Origin: Amphibalanus amphitrite | Lineage: Eukaryota; Arthropoda; Thecostraca; Balanomorpha; Balanidae | Direction of reading: 5' to 3' | Assembly (NCBI RefSeq): GCF_019059575.1 | Contig: NW_024883109.1 | Span: 62,001 to 126,000, forward strand | Length of the DNA: 64,000 nt | Shown: positions 38,601-48,992 of the stretch, piece after piece | How the letters are laid out: each line of letters opens with the position of its first letter | Position numbering within the stretch: position 1 is the first letter of the stretch | The notes under the pieces: model-generated | The model's input: the letters and a program-made list of their open reading frames with translations, nothing else | What the model was told of the DNA's origin: nothing | Database searches by the model: none | Program-made: the position numbers and the translations under genes

Positions 38601-41085
38601 ACCTTCAAGGTCAAGGTCAAGGTCAAAGGACGGGGAACGCTCTACAGCCTAAAGTTACCGTCCGATTGGCTTGTTAATGGTCTCAATCGATTCCTCGACC
38701 CCGATTCCAAGTTGACAGCGATTTCCAGGTCACTAGGTCATGACCTTCAAGGTCAAGGTCAAGGTCAAAGGACGGGGAACGCTCTACAGCCTAAAGTTAC
38801 CGTCCGATTGGCTTGTAAATGGTCTCAATCGATTCCTCGACCCCGATTCTAGGTTGACAGCGATTTCCAGGTCACTAGGTCATGACCTTCAAGGTCAAGG
38901 TCAAGGTCAAAGGACGGGGAACGCTCTACAGCCTAAAGTTACCGTCCGATTGGCTTGTAAATGGTCTCAATCGATTCCTCGACCCCGATTCCAGGTTGAC
39001 AGCAATTTCCAGGTCACTAGGTCATGACCTTCAAGGTCAAGGTCAAGGTCAAAGGACGGGGAACGCTCTACAGCCTAAAGTTACCGTCCGATTGGCTTGT
39101 AAATGGTCTCAATCGATTCCTCGACCCCGATTCCAGGTTGACAGCGATTTCCAGGTCACTAGGTCATGACCTTCAAGGTCAAGGTCAAGGTCAAAGGACG
39201 GGGAACGCTCTACAGCCTAAAGTTACCGTCCGATTGGCTTCTAAATGGTCTCAATCGATTCCTCGACCCCGATTCTAGGTTGACAGCGATTTCCAGGTCA
39301 CTAGGTCATGACCTTTAAGGTCAAGGTCAAGGTCAAAGGACGGGGAACGCTCTACAGCCTAAAGTTACCGTCCGATTGGCTTGTAAATGGTCTCAATCGA
39401 TTCCTCGACCCCGATTCCAGGTTGACAGCGATTTCCAGGTCACTAGGTCATGACCTTCAAGGTCAAGGTCAAGGTCAAAGGACGGGGAACGCTCTACAGC
39501 CTAAAGTTACCGTCCGATTGGCTTGTTAATGGTCTCAATCGATTCCTCGACCCCGATTCCAGGTTGACAGCGATTTCCAGGTCACTAGGTCATGACCTTC
39601 AAGGCCAAGGTCAAGGTCAAAGGACGGGGAACGCTCTACAGCCTAAAGTTACCGTCCGATTGGCTTGTAAATGGTCTCAATCGATTCCTCGACCCCGATT
39701 TCAGGTTGACAACAATTTCCGGGTCACTAGGTCATGACCTTCAAGGTCAAGGTCAAGGTTCGCGAATATCAAACTAACAATTCGATATTCGGACGGGGAA
39801 CGCAATAACTCAAGAACCAGTGAACCGATTTTGATGAAAAGACCCTCATTCGATTCCTCGTTCCTCATTGCAGGTTGACAGCGATTTCCAGGTCACTAGG
39901 TCATGACCTTCAAGGTCAAGGTCAAGGTCAAAGGACGGGGAACGCTCTACAGCCTAAAGTTACCGTCCGATTGGCTTGTAAATGGTCTCAATCGATTCCT
40001 CGACCCCGATTCCAGGTTGACAGCGATTTCCAGGTCACTAGGTCATGACCTTCAAGGTCAAGGTCAAGGTCAAAGGACGGGGAACGCTCTACAGCCTAAA
40101 GTTACCGTCCGATTGGCTTGTAAATGGTCTCAATCGATTCCTCGACCCCGATTCCAGGTTGACAGCGATTTCCAGGTCACTAGGTCATGACCTTCAAGGT
40201 CAAGGTCAAGGTCAAAGGACGGGGAACGCTCTACAGCCTAAAGTTACCGTCCGATTGGCTTGTAAATAGTCTCAATCGATTCCTCGACCCCGATTCCAGG
40301 TTGACAGCGATTTCCAGGTCACTAGGTCATGACCTTCAAGGTCAAGGTCAAGGTCAAAGGACGGGGAACGCTCTACAGCCTAAAGTTACCGTCCGATTGG
40401 CTTGTTAATGGTCTCAATCGATTCCTCGACCCCGATTCCAGGTTGACAGCGATTTCCAGGTCACTCGGTAATGACCTTCAAGGTCAAGGTCAAGGTCAAA
40501 GGACGGGGAACGCTCTACAGCCTAAAGTTACCGTCCGATTGGCTTGTAAATGTTCTCAATCGATTCCTCGACCCCGATTCCAGGTTGACAGCGATTTCCA
40601 GGTCACTAGGTCATGACCTTCAAGGTCAAGGTCAAGGTCAAAGGACGGGGAACGCTCTACAGCCTAAAGTTACCGTCCGATTGGCTTGTAAATGGTCTCA
40701 ATCGATTCCTCGACCCCGATTCCAGGTTGACAGCGATTTCCAGGTCACTAGGTCATGACCTTCAAGGTCAAGGTCAAGGTCAAAGGACGGGGAACGCTCT
40801 ACAGCCTAAAGTTACCGTCTGATTGGCTTGTAAATGGTCTCAATCGATTCCTCGACCCCGATTCCAGGTTGACAGTGATTTCCAGGTCACTAGGTCATGA
40901 CCTTCAAGGTCAAGGTCAAGGTCAAAGGACGGGGAACGCTCTACAGCCTAAAGTTACCGTCCGATTGGCTTGTAAATGGTCTCAATCGATTCCTCGACCC
41001 CGATTCCAGGTTGACAGCGATTTCCAGGTCACTAGGTCATGACCTTCAAGGTCAAGGTCAAGGTCAAAGGACGGGGAACGCTCTA
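35700..41085 (+). repeat. Left arm: ~35 forward 142-bp units in three blocks
   Basis: Units begin at ATGACCTTCAAGGTCAAGG positions 35731, 35873 and so on, every 142 bp. Blocks of 7, 20 and 8 full units are separated by partial units that reset to the terminal sequence (TTCGCGAATATCAAACTAAC at ~36750 and ~39760). Variant units recur at a 3,009-bp offset (e.g. 37178/40187, 37462/40471, 37746/40755), so a 3-kb segment was itself duplicated. The frame through each unit (MTFKVKVKVKGRG...) is not a gene: 142 is not a multiple of three. Confidence 0.92.
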
Positions 41086-44000
41086 TTACAAGCCAATCGG
41101 ACGGTAACTTTAGGCTGTAGAGCGTTCCCCGTCCTTTGACCTTGACCTTGACCTTGAAGGTCATGACCTAGTGACCTGGAAATCGCTGTCAACCTGGAAT
41201 CGGGGTCGAGGAATCGATTGAGACCATTTACAAGCCAATCGGACGGTAACTTTAGGCTGTAGAGCGTTCCCCGTCCTTTGACCTTGACCTTGACCTTGAA
41301 GGTCATGACCTAGTGACCTGGAAATCGCTGTCAACCTGGAATCGGGGTCGAGGAATCGATTGAGACCATTTACAAGCCAATCGGACGGTAACTTTAGGCT
41401 GTAGAGCGTTCCCCGTCCTTTGACCTTGACCTTGACCTTGAAGGTCATGACCTAGTGACCTGGAAATCGCTGTCAACCTGGAATCGGGGTCGAGGAATCG
41501 ATTGAGACCATTTACAAGCCAATCGGACGGTAACTTTAGGCTGTAGAGCGTTCCCCGTCCTTTGACCTTGACCTTGACCTTGAAGGTCATGACCTAGTGA
41601 CCTGGAAATCGCTGTCAACCTGAAATCGGGGTCGAGGAATCGATTGAGACCATTTACAAGCCAATCGGACGGTAACTTTAGGCTGTAGAGCGTTCCCCGT
41701 CCTTTGACCTTGACCTTGACCTTGAAGGTCATGACCTAGTGACCTGGAAATCGCTGTCAACCTGGAATCGGGGTCGAGGAATCGATTGAGACCATTTACA
41801 AGCCAATCGGACGGTAACTTTAGGCTGTAGAGCGTTCCCCGTCCTTTGACCTTGACCTTGACCTTGAAGGTCATGACCTAGTGACCTGGAAATCGCTGTG
41901 AACCTGAAATCGGGGTCGAGGAATCGATTGAGACCATTTACAAGCCAATCGGACGGTAACTTTAGGCTGTAGAGCGTTCCCCGTCCTTTGACCTTGACCT
42001 TGACCTTGAAGGTCATGACCTAGTGACCTGGAAATCGCTGTCAACCTGCAATGAGGAACGAGGAATCGAATGAGGGTCTTTTCATCAAAATCGGTTCACT
42101 GGTTCTTGAGTTATTGCGTTCCCCGTCCGAATATCGAATTGTTAGTTTGATATTCGCAAACCTTGACCTTGACCTTGAAGGTCATGACCTAGTGACCCGG
42201 AAATTGTTGTCAACATGGAATCGGGGTCGAGGAATCGATTGAGACCATTTACAAGCCAATCGGACGGTAACTTTAGGCTGTAGAGCGTTCCCCGTCCTTT
42301 GACCTTGACCTTGACCTTGAAGGTCATGACCTAGTGACCTGGAAATCGCTGTCAACCTGGAATCGGGGTCGAGGAATCGATTGAGACCATTTACAAGCCA
42401 ATCGGACGGTAACTTTAGGCTGTAGAGCGTTCCCCGTCCTTTGACCTTGACCTTGACCTTGAAGGTCATGACCTAGTGACCTGGAAATCGCTGTCAACCT
42501 AGAATCGGGGTCGAGGAATCGATTGAGACCATTTACAAGCCAATCGGACGGTAACTTTAGGCTGTAGAGCGTTCCCCGTCCTTTGACCTTGACCTTGACC
42601 TTGAAGGTCATGACCTAGTGACCTGGAAATCGCTGTCAACTTGGAATCGGGGTCGAGGAATCGATTGAGACCATTAACAAGCCAATCGGACGGTAACTTT
42701 AGGCTGTAGAGCGTTCCCCGTCCTTTGACCTTGACCTTGACCTTGAAGGTCATGACCTAGTGACCTGGAAATCGCTGTCAACCTGGAATCGGGGTCGAGG
42801 AATCGATTGAGACCATTTACAAGCCAATCGGACGGTAACTTTAGGCTGTAGAGCGTTCCCCGTCCTTTGACCTTGACCTTGACCTTGAAGGTCATGACCT
42901 AGTGACCTGGAAATCGCTGTCAACCTAGAATCGGGGTCGAGGAATCGATTGAGACCATTTACAAGCCAATCGGACGGTAACTTTAGGCTGTAGAGCGTTC
43001 CCCGTCCTTTGACCTTGACCTTGACCTTGAAGGTCATGACCTAGTGACCTGGAAATCGCTGTCAACCTGGAATCGGGGTCGAGGAATCGATTGAGACCAT
43101 TAACAAGCCAATCGGACGGTAACTTTAGGCTGTAGAGCGTTCCCCGTCCTTTGACCTTGACCTTGACCTTGAAGGTCATGACCTAGTGACCTGGAAATCG
43201 CTGTCAACCTGGAATCGGGGTCGAGGAATCGATTGAGACCATTTACAAGCCAATCGGACGGTAACTTTAGGCTGTAGAGCGTTCCCCGTCCTTTGACCTT
43301 GACCTTGACCTTGAAGGTCATGACCTAGTGACCTGGAAATCGCTGTCAACCTGGAATCGGGGTCGAGGAATCGATTGAGACTATTTACAAGCCAATCGGA
43401 CGGTAACTTTAGGCTGTAGAGCGTTCCCCGTCCTTTGACCTTGACCTTGACCTTGAAGGTCATGACCTAGTGACCTGGAAATCGCTGTCAATCTGGAATC
43501 GGGGTCGAGGAATCGATTGAGACCATTTACAAGCCAATCGGACGGTAACTTTAGGCTGTAGAGCGTTCCCCGTCCTTTGACCTTGACCTTGACCTTGAAG
43601 GTCATGACCTAGTGACCTGGAAATCGCTGTCAACCTGGAATCGGGGTCGAGGAATCGATTGAGACCATTTACAAGCCAATCGGACGGTAACTTTAGGCTG
43701 TAGAGCGTTCCCCGTCCTTTGACCTTGACCTTGACCTTGAAGGTCATGACCTAGTGACCTGGAAATCTCTGTCAACCTGGAATCGGGGTCGAGGAATCGA
43801 TTGAGACCATTTACAAGCCAATCGGACGGTAACTTTAGGCTGTAGAGCGTTCCCCGTCCTTTGACCTTGACCTTGACCTTGAAGGTCATGACCTAGTGAC
43901 CTGGAAATCGCTGTCAACCTGCAATGAGGAACGAGGAATCGAATGAGGGTCTTTTCATCAAAATCGGTTCACTGGTTCTTGAGTTATTGCGTTCCCCGTC

Positions 44001-45070
44001 CGAATATCGAATTGTTAGTTTGATATTCGCAAACCTTGACCTTGACCTTGAAGGTCATGACCTAGTGACCCGGAAATTGTTGTCAACCTGGAATCGGGGT
44101 CGAGGAATCGATTGAGACCATTTACAAGCCAATCGGACGGTAACTTTAGGCTGTAGAGCGTTCCCCGTCCTTTGACCTTGACCTTGACCTTGAAGGTCAT
44201 GACCTAGTGACCTGGAAATCGCTGTCAACCTGGAATCGGGGTCGAGGAATCGATTGAGACCATTTACAAGCCAATCGGACGGTAACTTTAGGCTGTAGAG
44301 CGTTCCCCGTCCTTTGACCTTGACCTTGACCTTGAAGGTCATGACCTAGTGACCTGGAAATCGCTGTCAACCTAGAATCGGGGTCGAGGAATCGATTGAG
44401 ACCATTTACAAGCCAATCGGACGGTAACTTTAGGCTGTAGAGCGTTCCCCGTCCTTTGACCTTGACCTTGACCTTGAAGGTCATGACCTAGTGACCTGGA
44501 AATCGCTGTCAACTTGGAATCGGGGTCGAGGAATCGATTGAGACCATTAACAAGCCAATCGGACGGTAACTTTAGGCTGTAGAGCGTTCCCCGTCCTTTG
44601 ACCTTGACCTTGACCTTGAAGGTCATGACCTAGTGACCTGGAAATCGCTGTCAACCTGGAATCGGGGTCGAGGAATCGATTGAGACTATTTACAAGCCAA
44701 TCGGACGGTAACTTTAGGCTGTATAGCGTTCCCCGTCCTTTGACCTTGACCTTGACCTTGAAGGTCATGACCTAGTGACCTGGAAATCGCTGTCAACCTG
44801 GAATCGGGGTCGAGGAATCGATTGAGACCATTTACAAGCCAATCGGACGGTAACTTTAGGCTGTAGAGCGTTCCCCGTCCTTTGACCTTGACCTTGACCT
44901 TGAAGGTCATGACCTAGTGACCTGGAAATCGCTGTCAACCTGGAATCGGGGTCGAGGAATCGATTGAGACCATTTACAAGCCAATCGGACGGTAACTTTA
45001 GGCTGTAGAGCGTTCCCCGTCCTTTGACCTTGACCTTGACCTTGAAGGTCATGACCTAGTGACCTGGAAA
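35720..45070. promoter_or_regulatory. Array of nuclear-receptor-like half-sites (AGGTCA), putative
   Basis: Each 142-bp unit contains AGGTCACTAGGTCATGACCT followed by TCAAGGTCAAGGTCAAGGTC: six AGGTCA/TGACCT hexamers. These include a perfect inverted repeat AGGTCATGACCT and three overlapping TCAAGGTCA matches. With ~61 units this is roughly 366 hexamers. TCAAGGTCA is the known monomer site of FTZ-F1/SF-1 and ERR-type receptors. Actual binding is inference; the motif may simply be a property of the transposon. Confidence 0.3.
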
Positions 45071-45100
45071 TCGCTGTCAACCTGCAATAAGGAACGAGGA
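41086..45100 (-). repeat. Right arm: ~26 inverted 142-bp units in three blocks
   Basis: The same unit in reverse orientation, in blocks of 7, 12 and 7 counted from the centre outwards. Two internal resets to the terminal sequence lie at ~42035-42170 and ~43910-44040, 1,873 bp apart. Arm lengths are unequal (left ~5.5 kb, right ~4.1 kb). Confidence 0.92.
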
Positions 45101-45347
45101 ATCGAATGAGGGCATTTTCATCAAAATCGGTTCACTGGTTCTTGAGTTATTGCGTTCCCCGTCCGAATATCGAATTTTTAGTTTGATATTCGCGAATATC
45201 AATCTGCTGCTCAATTGATGGACGTATAGAGTTCAGTGATCAAAAGTGACATTCGCGAAACACGGCGTGCCCCGTGCGATTTGTTGGTATTATTGAAATT
45301 TGATATGTGATGCACGAGGCAGTTGAAAGACTTTGAACCGGGTTTGC

Positions 45348-46538
45348 ATGATGTCATCAAGTCATGCTCTTTCACTTCACCTGAAAATGTGCAAGCTTGT
45401 CGTGGAGGCATCCGTTGAGGAAAGTACGAGCTGGGGAGACCTGTACAAGCTTTTGCCGCAATTGCGCCATGCGCTGGCCTGCACAGTTTGTGGGTGCATT
45501 ATCGAGGAACCAAGAAGTCCATCAGATCAGCATTGTCAACATAGTGTGTGCAAGAGCTGTGTTGGCGGAAAGAAGCGCTTGAAGCCATCATGCAGTTACT
45601 GCAAGGACTACCAATTATATGTTCCGAACCAGCAACTGAAGCTCATCGTTGATGCCTTCAGGAAGACATGTCAGTATCTGCAACATACTAAAATATATGA
45701 AAGGTTAAACTCTTTTTCTCTGAATGGTGGCAAGTCAAGTCTTGTTGAACTGATTCAAGAAGGAGCAGACAATGAGCAACCAAATGAGTGGGCTGTGAAG
45801 GAAGATGGAGATACCATGAGAGAAGTCCCTGTGGTGAAAAGTGAGATTGTTGACTCAGAACATTCCTCCAATGAAGGGGTTTCCTACCATGCCAACATCC
45901 ATATATCCAGCCAAGTGAGTATGCCTCTGGTCACTTCTCCTCAGATCATTCCCTCACCATCACCTGGCATTCAGTCACAACCATGTCCAAGCCCTGAGGT
46001 TCATTTTGCCCATCAGCCTGTCATGTCCCATGTGCCTCCTTCCCCACAACCTCCCTCCTTGCCTCCCCCACCCACATCGACACCAGTGTCTCATCCATTT
46101 TACTCCATGTTCTTTTCAAGTGATGGAGGAAGAACTGCGAAACTTAAAGCACCCTCAGAGCACCCTAACCACCACAGGCTTCCTGTGGCAGCGGCATTCA
46201 GCCAACCTGCGGAGCGCATCCCGAGCAGGTTGGGGCCCGTCGGTGGTATCAGTGGATCAAGGATGGTACCCAGGAAGAAGGTGCAGAGGGGCTGCCGATG
46301 TGGAAATGCAACCCCCACTCCAGGCAAGCTCACTTGCTGTGGACAAAGGTGCCCCTGCTATGTTGAGTCAAGGGCCTGTCTAGACTGCAAGTGCAGAGGA
46401 TGCAGAAATCCTCACAGGCCTGGTGGGAAAAAAGTGAGACCACATATTCCAAATCAAGAAAGCATCAAGGTTCATGAGCTTCACCAACCACTGCACCAGA
46501 CAGTTGTTCCAGAAGCTGCGCCCAACTCACAGCAGCCT

Positions 46539-46571
<33 letters not shown>

Positions 46572-46772
46572 CAGCAGCCTGTGTTCCAGCCCATGAGGAT
46601 AGACTCTCCCCATCACCCAGCTGGTGGGTTGCCACCAGTCCATCATGTCATTCACATGCAGCATCCCATGTTTCAAGCACCCATGTTCATCAACACAGTT
46701 CCAGTGGCAACCATTGCCAATAGTGTATTCATGACAGACTCATCCCAGAACAGTGATTCAATAGAGGTGTGA
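45348..46772 (+). CDS. msl2: MSL2, RING E3 ubiquitin ligase / CXC DNA-binding subunit of the MSL complex
   Basis: The protein is 474 residues from the ATG at 45348 (a second ATG follows directly). MSL2 ubiquitinates chromatin targets and directs the MSL histone H4K16 acetylation complex; in Drosophila it is the male-limiting dosage-compensation factor. An N-terminal helix (DLYKLLPQLRHALA) precedes a RING finger, residues ~45-88: CTVC, CQHSVCKSC, CSYC. The middle is low-complexity and Pro/Ser-rich. The CXC domain begins at Cys316: CRCGNATPTPGKLTCC, CPCYVESRACLDCKCRGC. A polyglutamine run follows. The order RING, linker, CXC is diagnostic. The gene is intronless here, although the vertebrate gene has an intron near the start, so a retrocopy cannot be excluded. 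The giant foldback element ends 122 bp before the ATG, so the core promoter and 5' UTR must lie in that gap, within the element, or be joined from further upstream. Confidence 0.93.
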
Positions 46773-48020
46773 CACAGTGCATCATCCTAGGCTTTAGTCT
46801 TGCTGCTAACTTACAACATTACTCAGGCCATCTTCACTGTGGTGAGTAGATGTTTGCACTGTTGCTGTGAATTTGAGCTGTAAGGGTGGGCTGGAGGCTT
46901 GAGTAGCGGTGGCTGAATGGCTTGCTATGTACAAATTAAAACTCTGAGTGGAGTTTCTCATTTGTTATGTACCTATCTGATGTGCCACTGTGCTAGTTCA
47001 GATGCATTCTTATGTTCCCTTGTGCTAAAGATGTGTCTTGCCTGGTACCTTTTAGAAGCATGACTGAAGTGTATTGACTTGTCTGGAGAATGACAGTGGT
47101 CTTATTTGCAGGCACGTACTGAGTAGGACAAGTTTTAACATTGTCAGCTCTCTGGATAATTTTAGCATTTATGCATTGATTTTCATCACATCCAGAACCT
47201 TTCGTTAACAAGGCGTCTCAGAATCCTTATCATCGTCACTGTCAAGTTATGTATTTGTGTGTGTCAAGCTGGTATACCTAGTCCATGTTATGGACTGTTG
47301 CGTACTGTCCAGAATGGCATTAGGTTCTTACAATTATGTGCATTTTTGTCCTATGATCTTTATTTGCATTTTGTTTTCATCAGGCGGCTTTGCCGATCCA
47401 TCTCATAGTTACCTTTTAAAGGCATAAGACTTCTTCCACTCAGGCATCAGTTGTGAAGAAATCGAAGTAATATATTGTGCAATTGTACTTCTGTTTTTAA
47501 TGTTGACCTTACTACTGGCTATCGAGGGTCTGAGGGTGGTCGATCCGACTGACGAGCGTACTCCGTGTGCCAACGCCATCTGTGGCATTGGCCCGGCGCT
47601 GTACCGTCGCGCTGGGCGAACCGTTGGCGCTACTGAAACGGCCTTGGGCGCCTGGTGATGATCCAACTGCAGTTACCCAGCCGGGGCGACAGATGGCACC
47701 GCAGTGCCGGCCTCGGAGACGCACCCGAGGCTGCCCATCTGTCGGTCGTAGTACTTAGGTGAATCAGCAATGTCTGGCTTACGGGGTTCAAGGCAGCTGC
47801 TGCTAAGGCTCAAATATAACTTGTGCGAAAATTATTTGATCCATGGCGTAGGAACTGGAAAAATGTATGCGGATACTTTACTGCATACTTCTTACGCCCG
47901 AGGACACTCAGTAGGCACCATGAATGCGTGCTGCCAATCTATCGGCGCATGCACGCTATGTTGATGGGAATTCGACCCGTCGTTTTCTCTCTACTCCATA
48001 TTTTGTTGGTCTTTTAAAAT
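46773..48020. other. msl2 3' region and unassigned sequence
   Basis: AT-rich sequence to about 47500 probably contains the msl2 3' UTR; no canonical AATAAA was singled out. A more GC-rich stretch at 47520-47750 is open on both strands but matches nothing I recognise. Confidence 0.4.
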
Positions 48021-48021
48021 C

Positions 48022-48094
48022 CATCCCTGCCGGGATTCGAACCCGGGACCTTTGGATTAGAAGTCCAACGCGCTATCCACTGCGCCAAAGCTGG
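48022..48094 (-). tRNA. tRNA-Arg(TCT)-like sequence, probably a pseudogene or SINE head
   Basis: Minus strand. The D arm GCGCAGTGGATAGCGC, the anticodon arm TTGGACTTCTAATCCAA (anticodon TCT, five paired bases) and the T arm CCGGGTTCGAATCCCGG are all intact, including A- and B-box promoter elements. The 3' acceptor strand reads CAGGGAT, but the 5' positions 1-7 are CCAGCTT and do not pair with it. The tRNA is fused at its 5' side to a dispersed repeat that recurs at 63846 without the tRNA. It is thus likely a rearranged tRNA gene or part of a tRNA-derived SINE rather than a functional tRNA. Confidence 0.5.
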
Positions 48095-48240
48095 GGAACA
48101 TTAGTGTTGCCAGCGGGGGAACTCCAAACGGAAAGAGGGAAGGAGAAAGAAAAGATTTTGTAATACATTTCGGCCCAATGTAAGGCACTCATTCTCAACT
48201 ACGAGCATCCAAGAGCTCACTGAGTCAATATCGTCGCCCT
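48083..48240. repeat. Dispersed repeat shared with 63846-64000, copy 1
   Basis: From GCGCCAAAGCTGGGGAACAT through TTTCGGCCCAATGTAAGGCA to GAGTCAATATCGTCGCC it is nearly identical to the last 155 bases of the window. Small indels separate the copies. Confidence 0.85.
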
Positions 48241-48992
48241 CCCTTAATTCCGTCGGGAGATATTCCACGCGAAAGCCATGGTTCCTTTCTTGTGATCGGG
48301 AGGTATCAATTGAAGTCTTTGATGATAGTTTCCTATGCTGGGGAATGGGCGTTGCAGTCTCTCCCTCGACCAATCAGAGGGCGGAACCGATCGACGATCT
48401 ACCGGTTTCGAGTCTGGTGGAGCAGTGGACCTCTTATGAGCTTTAGCAAAAGGTGCTGGAGATGCCGGAGATGCGTATGCTCTACTGAAGCAAGATTCAG
48501 TCGTATCGGTAGAATGCATCCCGGAGCCAGCAAATGTAAACAAACGTTGGACAAAGCACGTGAGTCTGGCGAACATACGGCGCCAAGTGTAGGTCATTAA
48601 TTTTTTTACATCAATGGCATGCATGGGCAGTGTTATGCTGAATATATTTATGTTGAAAGTCTTGAAAGTGGGTAGAGAAGAAGGTACCTTGTCAGTATCG
48701 ATTTCTGTTTCAGTTTTGCATCGACATTGTTAGAGGTTCCAACGTATTTGATTGGTATCACCGGAGTTGTCATAATGATAAGGTTTGCATGGAGGATGTC
48801 AAATAAAAGGACATTATATTTTAGTCAAAATAAATGCATTGTTCATAGGTTTATTAAGTATGATTTAATTTTATTGAGAGCAAGCATTTTTGAAATAATT
48901 ACACTGTTTAAGCTTAAAACAGTAGACGCCTAAAACATGGAAATTTTATATGAAGGCCCTCTGAAGCACCGTACTACTGTTGACAGAAAACA
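48241..48992. other. Unassigned sequence between repeat and next gene
   Basis: Contains material that may belong to the same dispersed repeat as 48083-48240. No gene was recognised. The region just before 48993 ends in TGTTGACAG, a possible splice acceptor. Confidence 0.35.

Larger units (their letters stand above)
35558..45225. mobile_element. Giant foldback transposon, 9,668 bp, 9-bp TSD ATAGAGTTC
   Basis: The outer ends are inverted copies, ACGTCCATCAATTGAGCAGC... at 35558 and its complement ending at 45225. They match over at least 150 bp with one difference seen. Identical 9-mers ATAGAGTTC flank the unit (35549-35557 and 45226-45234), showing that it inserted as one piece. The arms consist of ~35 forward and ~26 reverse 142-bp tandem units, meeting head-to-head near 41085 without a spacer. 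Long TIRs made of tandem repeats plus a 9-bp duplication are the hallmark of Foldback (FB) elements, and 9 bp also fits the Mutator (MULE) superfamily. No transposase is encoded. Near-identity of units and ends indicates recent amplification. Confidence 0.9.

Noticed and set aside
35731-45052. Dozens of overlapping open frames beginning MTFKVKVKVKGRG on both arms
   Set aside because: They arise because each 142-bp unit is stop-poor in one frame; 142 is not divisible by three, so no continuous repeat protein exists, and the two arms are inverted copies.
35558-45225. CRISPR-like array reading of the regularly spaced repeats
   Set aside because: There are no unique spacers; the 142-bp units are contiguous and nearly identical, and the genome is eukaryotic.
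45333-45347. msl2 start at the TTG at 45333
   Set aside because: A eukaryotic start should be ATG; the first in-frame ATG is at 45348 and the N-terminus from there fits MSL2 proteins.
48001-48163. Open frame with PAGIRTRDLWIRSP
   Set aside because: This peptide is the well-known false translation of the antisense of a tRNA-Arg-like sequence.
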